DNA of 64,000 bases. It comes from Trissonchulus latispiculum. Taxonomy: Eukaryota; Nematoda; Enoplea; Enoplida; Ironidae. This document shows positions 56,512 to 64,000 of this stretch, in pieces (the first letter of the stretch is position 1; every line of letters begins with the position of its first letter). The position numbers and the translations under genes were made by a program. The notes beneath the pieces are model-generated. The model saw only the letters and a list, made by a program, of their open reading frames with translations. It was not told the DNA's origin and did not search any database. The stretch covers positions 1 through 64,000 of the forward strand of contig JASAND010020616.1 of assembly GCA_030248195.1 (NCBI GenBank), given 5' to 3'.

Positions 56512-56668
56512 GGTATGAACACAGGAGTAAATTTGAAGAGGCTGTCAAGGAGATTGAAAACGCAACTTGTATACGGTTTCGACAACGTCCAGATAATATC
56601 CCGATGCTGGGGCCGCATGTATTTGTGCAATATTACAGGGAAGGCGTGATGTCATTTAAGTCTGAGAT
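56512..56668 (+). CDS. Astacin gene exon (start of catalytic domain)
   Basis: Acceptor GTGTTTCAG and donor AT/GTAAGAAT. In phase it reads KFEEAVKEIENATCIRFRQR, the conserved astacin block in which a helix is followed by the disulfide Cys and IRF. It then reads NIPMLGPHVFVQYYREGV. It ends in phase 2, matching the acceptor at 57991. On the same strand and in order with the zinc-binding exon at 61384. Confidence 0.7.
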
Positions 56669-56809
56669 GTAAGAATATTATGTTATATTATCAGCAATAA
56701 TAATTTCTCACAAGTGGGCTTATTATTCCGTTCTCAAGTCAGATAGCCTGGATGATGAACGACATGAGGAACAGACTTCAAAGACCTAAGACCCGTGAAA
56801 GTTGTGGCC

Positions 56810-57245
56810 GGGCCTTGAATCGAGCCGTCGGGCCCGGGCCGGGCCCGGGCCCGGATTTTGGAAGAGCAGGCCCGGCCCTGCATGTCGTCTAGGCCCGGCC
56901 CGAGCCGGGCCTCCAGGCCTTGAGTCGGGCCTCCGGGCCCGCGCCTGACACCGGGCCACCGGGCCTACCGGGCCTTCCATCGGGCCTCCGGGCCCGGGTC
57001 TAACACCGGGCCTCCGGGCCTACGAGGCCTTATATCGGGCCTCCGGGCCCGGGCCTGACACCGGGCCTCCAGGCCTATCGGGCCTGCCGGGCCTTGAATC
57101 GGGCCTCCGGGCCTACCGGGCCTTTAATCGGGCCTCCGGCCCGGGCCTTGAATCGGGCTTTGGGCCCGGGCCGGGCTCGGGCCGGGCCTGGCCCGGCCGA
57201 GGCCCGGCCCGGTGATGTTAGTAGGCCCGGCCTGGGCCCGGCCGG
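56810..57245. repeat. GC-rich minisatellite GGGCCTCCGGGCC
   Basis: About 435 bases of CGGGCCTCCGGGCCCGGGCC-type units with interspersed TGACACCGGGCC and TTGAATCGGGCC, far higher in GC than its surroundings. It lies in the astacin intron. Frames through it are low-complexity artefacts. Confidence 0.85.
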
Positions 57246-57281
57246 GAAAATTTCTCAACGGCACAATTATTTCAGTAATAC

Positions 57282-57623
57282 CAAGGGTACATAATATAAG
57301 AGTGTGCCACTAGGCACACTCTCTGTTATCAAAGCAAAAACTATGCTCTGCTTGCTAACGGCCCACCCCCCCCCCGAAAATTAGACCCTTCAGTTCAAAG
57401 AATTTTGAGCGCTATGTTTGTGTTCTGAAGCTCGAAGCAGGCTCAAAATTCGCTTTGTGTTTTCGAGCTTACACACATAAATATGGAGCGAGTGAGCGTA
57501 CCCCAGTTTCGACTAGGTACTGATTTGCGGGGGGGGGAGTGGGCCGTTAGCGAGCAGAGCATAGTTTTTGCTCTGATAACATAGAGTGTGCCTAGTGGCA
57601 CACTCTTATATTATGTACTCTTG
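57282..57623. mobile_element. MITE, CAAGAGTACATAA family, copy 3
   Basis: 342 bp with tips CAAGGGTACATAATATAAG and its near-complement. Flanked by the perfect 7-bp repeat GTAATAC (57275-57281, 57624-57630). The inverted arms include AGAGTGTGCC(T)AGTGGCACAC. Inserted in the astacin intron directly after the minisatellite. Confidence 0.85.
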
Positions 57624-57991
57624 GTAATACCAAGAGAACTACCATGCGCCATAACCGTGTGAGAAACAGTTAGCTAGCTTGTAGAAATGTCAACTTCAAC
57701 AATTGCTTGCTCTGAACTTGATATAAAATTTGTTTTCATATTCGGTGCCACTTTGGCATTGGCTTGAACATATTGTTATTTTACAACATTTTAAAGTTGA
57801 TAGTTTGAAAAAATTCCTCTTCTTGTCCCGAAATTACAAGTCTCAATCTGTGTCTCACTTCATCTGAATCCAACGATGTCAAAATCTTACAATGTATACT
57901 GCGTGTAGAATAAATTATATTTATTATGGATTTATGGAATCTTGATGTTACGAAATTTAGGGAACTACAAACACGAGTTTTCTATAATCAG

Positions 57992-58140
57992 AAATCAGGC
58001 CAGTGAAAGTAATGGCTATTCGGCTATCGGATATGGTTCATTTCAAGCTGTAGCTGTTCACGATAAATTTTTAATTGAAACATTTCAGGCACAAAAGAAC
58101 TCACAAATGCAATCCTTAATAGAACTGTATTCAGCTTGGA
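57992..58140 (+). CDS. Astacin gene exon (GYSAIGYGSFQ block)
   Basis: Acceptor TTTCTATAATCAG in phase with the preceding exon; donor TGGA/GTAAGC. It reads SESNGYSAIGYGSFQAVAVH, corresponding to the astacin block usually written G-C-x-S-x-V-G-x-x-G-x-Q. The usual Cys is replaced by Tyr (or the two are shifted by one), which would lose a disulfide. It ends in phase 1, which fits the alternative acceptor at 61393. Confidence 0.55.
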
Positions 58141-58317
58141 GTAAGCTCTGATAGCTGCAATGTATTTGTATATAATTTAGGTGTGGATCTGTGGCTATAC
58201 TGGGAATGAACGATACTGATCCGAAATTTCGATCAAATCTTGTCTTGGGTGCGGACTGTTCAAGAGTAGGTCAAAGTTTGGAGTGTTTGAGTTGAAGCTA
58301 TTACCATATTCTCGCGC
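58141..58317. other. Start of the long astacin intron
   Basis: Intron sequence before the first TTAA element. The intron runs to about 61383 and is mostly filled by mobile elements. Confidence 0.5.
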
Positions 58318-58321
58318 TTAA

Positions 58322-59327
58322 GGTGCTGGTATCGCTTTGTGTAAATTCGACCCTACAAGCTTCAATTCTTCATGAAAGTGGATAAAACTTTCCAAATACA
58401 TTATTTTCGTGCTCTTTAACATTCTGGGACCAGTCCCGGATTTTTAGGTTTAAAGATAAGAAAGTTTTGGTTTTTGCCCTTATTCTCTCAGTACATTGTC
58501 GCTACACCGGATTGGTTGTTATGGCTGGAAAGAGGGCACCAAAATGAACATTTTTGCTTTTACAACTTTTGAGCTACCTCTAGTGGTTAAGGCAGTATAA
58601 GCCAAAAACGATTTTTGGGGTCAAAAAATGGCCATTTTTGACGAAATCAGTTTTTTCAAAATTAATGCCAAATCATACAGACAATTTCGGCTTATTTATA
58701 CTCAATCAATACACCGTCCAATTGCGCATTTTATCAATACCTATTCGCTGGAGTTCGTTGCTTTAAGCTAGGGAATTCGCCGAAAAACCATTTTGGCAAA
58801 ATTGCGATTATTTTGTTTTGAATATTGATTTCTCAAAAACTGCCCAATGGATTCGCGTGATTTTTGGCTGAATGAAAATTCGCCCTATTGCGGAGGGACA
58901 TTTTTCTTGGTTTGAGCTAAAACATCTCCAGTTGTGAGAAAACTGAATTGAAAGTTGCGAAATTTCGTGTCATCGCGCATTTGCCGGATTTTCTGGAGTA
59001 CTGAGACTTGTTGAGCCAAATCCAAAAAATGTCCCTCGGCCCACATGTCCTTCATACCATGGCACAAGAAAAAAATTTGGACGATTCTACATTTTTGAGA
59101 AATCGATGTTCAAAAGCTTTAGGTCTATATTCAGTCTGTCAGATGTCAGCATGTCTGAAGTTTTTTGCTATTTTTTGCCAATTTTGCTAGTTTCGTAAGT
59201 TCATGTTAATGTTCAGATTATAAGCTTTAAAACGATGTATAAAGCTCTTTCCAACTCCCAAAATTGCGAAAGTTACAGCATTTGGAAAAATCGCCACAAA
59301 AGCACTGCACAAAAGGATACCAGCACC
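58322..59327 (-). mobile_element. TTAA element, GGTGCTGGT family, copy B
   Basis: TTAA at 58318-58321 and 59328-59331. Termini GGTGCTGGTATCG and GGATACCAGCACC. It runs in the opposite orientation to copy A, sharing for example the AAAAGCACTGCACAAAA end. Non-coding, 1.0 kb. Confidence 0.8.
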
Positions 59328-59351
59328 TTAAGAGGGAACACGTTCTCTTAA

Positions 59352-60359
59352 GGTACTGGTTTCCTTTCGGGTATGTTTGACTCATACGGCTTTAATCCCT
59401 TGCGTAAATGGCTAAAACTTACGAAACAACCTATTTCCGTGCTCTTTAACATTCTGGAACCAGTCCCGTATTTTTAGGTCAAAAGATAAAAAAGTTTTGG
59501 TTTTTCGCCTTAGGCTCCCAGTAAGTAGACAAGACACGGGAGTGGTTGCTATGGCTGGAAAGAGGACACGAAAACGAACGTTTTTGCTCTTACAACTTTT
59601 GGGCTGCCTCCAGTGGTTAAGTCTGTATAAGCAAAAAACTGTTTTTAGGGTCAAAAAATGGCCATTTTTGAGGAAATCAGTTTTTTCAAAATTACTGCCA
59701 CATGTTAAGGCCAAAGTTGGCTTATTTATACTCAATCGATACAGCTTCCAAATGCCCATTTTATGAATGCCTAGTAGCCGGAATTTATTGCTTTCAGCTG
59801 GAGATTTGGCCGAAAAACTATTTTGTCAAAACTGCGATTATTTTGTTTCGAACATCGATTTCTCAAAAACTACTCGACAGATTCCGGAGATTTTTGGCAA
59901 AGAAGAAATTCGTACTTCTGCGGAGGGACGTTTTTCTTTGTTTGGGCTAAAACTTATCGAGTAGCAAGAAAACTCAATGCGAAGTTGCGAAATTTCGTGT
60001 CATCGCACATTTGCCGGATTTTCTGGAGTATTGAGACTTGTTGAGCCAAATCCAAAAAAACGTCCCTCGGCCCATATGTCCTTCATATCATGGCACATAA
60101 AGAACTTTTGGCCGGTTCTTCAGTTTTGAGAAATCGATGTTCAAATATTTTTGGTCTATATTCTTCATGTTAGATGTCAGTATGCCAAAAAATTACTGCA
60201 ATTTTTTTGCTACTTTTGCCAGTTTCGTGAGCTCATGTCAATGTACAGAGAATAAGCTTTAAAATCATGTATAAAGCTCTTTCCAACTCCCAAAATTGCG
60301 AAAGTTATAGCCGTTCAAATACTTACTAAAAAAGCACTGCACAATAGGAAACCAGCACC
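59352..60359 (-). mobile_element. TTAA element, GGTGCTGGT family, copy C
   Basis: TTAA at 59348-59351 and 60360-60363. Termini GGTACTGGTTTCC and GGAAACCAGCACC. Same orientation as copy B and only 16 bases of host sequence between their TTAA sites. Non-coding. Confidence 0.8.
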
Positions 60360-60407
60360 TTAAGTGAAATATGGGCAAAAATGGAAAAGGTATTTTATTT
60401 CTCTTAA

Positions 60408-60570
60408 GGTCTTTTTGGGCATGTATTGTTGATTGACGGCCCATACCAAGACGAAATTTGAAGAACTTTCCAAAATGAGTTGTTTTAGCATTCTAACACT
60501 TTCTGCGCAATCCAGCTTTAAAAATTCAACATCTCCGTTCAGGACAGTTTTCGCCGATTTCTGAGAGTTA
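60408..60570 (-). mobile_element. Truncated TTAA element, copy E
   Basis: Begins after TTAA at 60404-60407 and matches, reversed, the right-hand 150 bases of copy D (shared words CGTCCTGAACGGA, GTTAGAA, GGAAAG). The match ends at about 60570 with no second TTAA. Confidence 0.6.
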
Positions 60571-61383
60571 GACAGTAGCCAATAGCCAGTAGACAGTAGA
60601 CAATTACTACCAGCTATTTACTCAAAGTGGATATTATCCAAAAATAAGAGTTTTAATTAGTCCCGGTATTCATTACTATCAAACTGGTTTTTTTTACTCA
60701 ATAGTGTCATTTTCCAGTTCTGCTAGCAAAACTATAAGTTGAATATATCAAATTTATAAATCAACTAAGCGAAATTTCTTAAAAATTTTAAATACAAGTT
60801 TAATGAAAATTCTGCTCATTTCTAGCAGCGGCTAATTTTAATTTTGTCGAATTCTTCAAACTGGCAATCCGTTTTGCTCATTTCTTCCATTCGGCAAGGC
60901 CATGGCACTATTTCTATTAGTCAGCAAAATTTTCGCCTATTTTCGTAAATAGGCGTGGTTTTTTAAATTTTCAGAAATGAGCAAAATTGCTTGTTGATTT
61001 TTCCATTTGGGAATTTGGTATGTCATATAGAAATAATAAGCAGAAGAAAATACATAATAATAAGCGTGTGACAGCAAGTATGTAAGCCATTTGTTATCAG
61101 CTGATGATCCATGCTCTCCGCAGAAGCATATAGCAAACCAATCAATGTCGCCGAGTCATGGTATTTTTTATCACTTAGTACTTGATTAAAAAAATCATAA
61201 AACATATCTATATAGTGTACTCATTTGGGACATAGGCAGAGACACTAGCGCTCCTGGCTTCAAGAGTTATGATTGCCGAGTCTACCTGCTGCCACACTCA
61301 ATGCTGAGCAATCTGCATTGTGCTTAAAAGAATAAATTTGTTTCAGTAATAAGAATTATCAGTTGTTCAGTTTTATGCTTTAG
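60571..61383. other. Rest of the astacin intron
   Basis: AT-rich with short repeats of CAGTAGACAGTAGACAAT near 60575-60605. It ends at acceptor candidates TATGCTTTAG (61383) and TTCAAACTAG (61393). No other gene seen. Confidence 0.5.
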
Positions 61384-61602
61384 TTCAAACTAGCGGCTCT
61401 ACATGAAATGGTCCATATACTGGGAGTGCCTCATCAGCAAACTAGACCTGACCGTGATGACTACATGATCATAAATTGGCCAGTTGTTAAGGATAAGGAC
61501 TTGTGTGAGCTAGCAAAAATTGAACATGAAAGCTTTAGTCCGTTGGCGAACTTCGGCGGTCTTGAGTATGATTTCGAATCAATCGTTCATTATCAGTCTA
61601 CA
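61384..61602 (+). CDS. Astacin-like metalloprotease, zinc-binding exon
   Basis: Contains the full astacin zinc site HEMVHILGVPH (HExxHxxGxxH) followed by RPDRDDYMIINW, hallmarks of M12A peptidases. The exon ends YDFESIVHYQST at the donor ACA/GTAAGTAC. Two departures: the usual HEQ after the third His is HQQ, and the Met-turn (normally SxMHY) has Val in place of Met. The Tyr that backs the zinc is kept. Secreted or membrane protease cleaving extracellular proteins. The exon could start at 61384 or 61394; the latter matches the phase of the exon at 57992. Confidence 0.85.
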
Positions 61603-62128
61603 GTAAGTACAGCTACAACAAACTATATTAATTTAGCATTGGCTAAGACTGCTCAAAAATGTCAATATCAAAAATATCAAAAGTATCAAAAATAATTTTG
61701 ACTTTTTGGATTATTTCAATCTTTGAATTATAAGCATCATTTCATGGAAAGAAATGCTGAAATGCTCCTGCAAGAACTGCACCGGTGCCGATGATATTGA
61801 TGATTGGAAGTGTTTAACTATGTTAGATGGATAGTTAAAAAAATGTTTGCTACTGAGTTACTGTCAAAGTTGGAAGTGGGTCGCAATTTCATGACCCGCG
61901 GATACGTGCGACCCGCAGACCGCTGACCCCCGGCTCACTGAGATTTTGTCGTTCCACTTGACCCACTTCTTTAATTTTAGACATTTTCCCATATTTAGGT
62001 ACTTTACAGCATGCATCGAGCAAAATTAACGCTAAACATGTAAATAATAAATTAATTAATTATTACAACTTTCAACAGAAATTTGGCAAGTTCAAAGCTA
62101 GCTACATTAGATTTCGTCTTCCTTTTTT
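61603..62128. other. Downstream intron/spacer with a possible element end
   Basis: Next astacin exons were not found in the window. At 61865-61885 CAAAGTTGGAAGTGGGTCGC matches, inverted, a sequence near the window end (63960-63979), so a larger element may span 61865-63979. Confidence 0.35.
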
Positions 62129-63979
62129 ACTAAAGTCTGACCAAAAATTCTTGGACCCGAAATGTGCGCGGCTGTCCTGAGTTGTCATTTGAAGGTAGCT
62201 TATGTAATGTATACATTTTTAGAAGCCTCAGGAATCCGAGATTTCGAAAATCTGGAAGAAAAGTCCAAAATTCCGGATTTCATTCACGGAAAATCTAAAA
62301 CTTTTAGTTTTTCGCCCAATTTTCATCGCAATCAAAATTTGGTTTTGACAGTCGAATAGACCTGGTCCCGTTACACATATTTTTGCTCTTAGAAGCATTT
62401 CGCGAAAATGCACCCAATTTCCGAAATTCCGGGTTTTCAAAATTACTGGATTTTAAAAATTTCCTTCAATACCTACAAGATGGGTATCAATCGAAAGCGC
62501 TTATCGAGCTGAACAACTTTTGTAATAGTACAAACTCTTGAAAATGCACTCAATTCCCGGAATTTGCGAAAACCGGATTTTCCGGATTTTAGAAAGCTTT
62601 TCCTATATCCCTCAATATGGGTATCGTTCGAAAGCTCTTGATGAGCTGAGCACAGTGAGCTGAGCTGAGAGCTGAGAGTTGATATGAGCTGAGCATAGAG
62701 CCAACTCGCAGAAATGAGCCCACTTCTCGGAATTCAAGAAAACTTCCAAGCTAGAGTTAAATCCGGAATTTGTGAATTCCGGAAATTTTGTGCACTTTTG
62801 GACATTGGTTCTATAACAAGATTTGTTCAGCTCGTCAAGAGCTTTCGAATGACACTCATATTGTGGGTATTGGAGGAAATATTTAAAATCCGGTAATTTT
62901 GAAAACCCGAAATTCCGAAAATAGGGTGCATTTTCGTGAAATGCTTCTAAGTGTAAAAATGTGTAGCGGGACCAGTTCTATTCGACTGTCATAACCAAAT
63001 TTTGATTGCGATAAAAATTTGAAATTTTCCGTGAATGAAATTCGGAATTTCGGATTTTGTCAGATTTTCGAAATCTCGGGTTTCTGAGGATTTGAAAAAT
63101 ATGTACATTATATAGGCTACCTTTAATTGATAACTCAGGACAGCCGCTCACATTTCGGTTCCAAGAATTTTTGGTCAGACTTTAGTTCTGAGCAGGCTAT
63201 GTCATCGCTAAATTGTTGGGACCTCGATCGGTCAGTAGAAGCAGTACTTAGGCAACATTTTGAAGATAAACTCTATTTGCTTGTAACAATTTCATAAAAG
63301 TTCAGTCCATTCTGGTTTATTTTTTATAGCTGCAGTCCATTCTGGTTTATTTTTTACAGCGCTGCGTGGCGACTACCAAAGGAGTGGTTATGTAATACTG
63401 TCCACTCCCAACGTTTGGATATTATAGCAAACTACCATTTTAGCGGTTTTATATCATGCACGTTATTAGTACCAATAAAATTAGGAATGATCATAGCTAG
63501 TAGAACTGTGTCGAAATTTCAAGCTTGATATTCATTATATGATTAGTTACTGGAAGCAGCTCTTCACGCTCTTTACGGAAAAGAAATTTAGATTTGCAGG
63601 CTGTAGTAAGCTGTCAACACGGCTTTCGCACAAACGGTTCGCCAGTGCCATACAGCAGCTTTAAAGACTTTGCGTGATAATAAAATATTTATGGCAATTA
63701 ATTATATTACTGAGATATTTTTGACTGAAGATTTAAGATAGAATAGAAATAAATAATTTTATCATTAAAGCAATATTATAATGTATGAAGACATACAAAA
63801 AATTTCCAACAGTTAGAGAAAAATAGACAATTTAACATAAACTGTAAATTTTCCGACAAAAACTAGCCCAAAATTTTAGCGTTAAACTGGCGTTTTAACC
63901 AGCTTGAGTCGCTTCGACCCGTGGTAGCCACTGACCTGATAGTCGACTTGCGGTAATCCGCGACCCACTTGCAACTCTG
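61865..63979. repeat. Possible large TIR element enclosing the palindrome
   Basis: Ends pair over about 17 bases (AGTTGxAAGTGGGTCGC). The tips CAAAGTTG/CAGAGTTG are hAT-like, but no matching 8-bp duplication was found. Low confidence. Confidence 0.3.
62129..63186. repeat. 1-kb imperfect palindrome (fold-back)
   Basis: ACTAAAGTCTGACCAAAAAT at the left pairs with the complement ending at 63186. Pairing continues inward through CCGAAATGTG, GCTGTCCTGAGTT and CGAGATTTCGAAA for about 430-450 bases on each side. The centre (about 62560-62730) contains further short AGCTGAG repeats. No coding capacity; probably a fold-back transposon. Confidence 0.75.
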
Positions 63980-64000
63980 GTAGTCTGTGTTTAGGACTTG
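63187..64000. other. Window end, no gene seen
   Basis: AT-rich. A 30-bp exact-to-near-exact tandem duplication (CAGTCCATTCTGGTTTATTT...) is at 63303-63362. No frame supported. Confidence 0.5.

Noticed and set aside
56786..57294. Arg/Gly/Pro-rich frames in both strands
   Set aside because: Products of the GC-rich minisatellite.

Overview
This window comes from an animal genome, most likely a protostome invertebrate. It is AT-rich, has spliced genes with GT...AG introns, carries a kinin-type (FxxWx-amide) neuropeptide precursor and an astacin-like metalloprotease, and is crowded with nested mobile DNA. I saw nothing bacterial.

Layout, left to right. (1) 1-4573: a degenerate tandem duplication with a period of about 2.5 kb and no gene. 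(2) About 5-45 kb: remains of one or more Polinton/Maverick elements. A protein-primed DNA polymerase B lies on the minus strand (5013-8728). On the plus strand come a packaging ATPase, two small late proteins, a retroviral-like integrase, penton/minor capsid, a pVI-like protein, major capsid protein, an adenain-like cysteine protease and small membrane proteins, up to about 45.2 kb. All are decayed, with frameshifts and stops, yet gene junctions still overlap by a few bases (TAATG, ATGA). (3) Two large insertions interrupt this Polinton. At 16710-31590 a 14.9-kb element splits the integrase gene; it is flanked by a 6-bp duplication (GAGATA) and inverted repeats of about 175-190 bp. At 34368-43326 an LTR element splits the protease gene a few codons after its ATG; it has a CTAG duplication and a tandem triple left LTR.

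The 14.9-kb element is the most unusual object here. It has a Polinton-like 6-bp duplication and its own protein-primed polymerase of a different lineage, fused to zinc fingers. It also carries a PC4-like single-stranded-DNA-binding protein with a Gly-rich tail, a dUTPase, a tandem-repeat protein, a spliced small gene and one unknown gene. I could find no integrase, capsid, protease or packaging ATPase in it. Two of its genes are themselves split by further insertions (27351-27960 and 28343-30607), and the second of these contains a spliced gene of its own.

(4) 45-64 kb: host sequence. It holds the end of an unknown gene (47639), the kinin-like precursor (48254-48754, minus), and an astacin gene with exons recognisable from 56363 to 61602, possibly starting at the signal-peptide exon at 54300. 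Introns and spacers contain three short elements sharing CAAGAGTACATAA ends with 7-bp duplications, at least five related TTAA-flanked elements of about 1 kb, a GC-rich minisatellite and a 1-kb palindrome.

All identifications come from reading motifs and splice signals by eye; no database search was run. Broken mobile-element genes are described as they stand and are not reconstructed.
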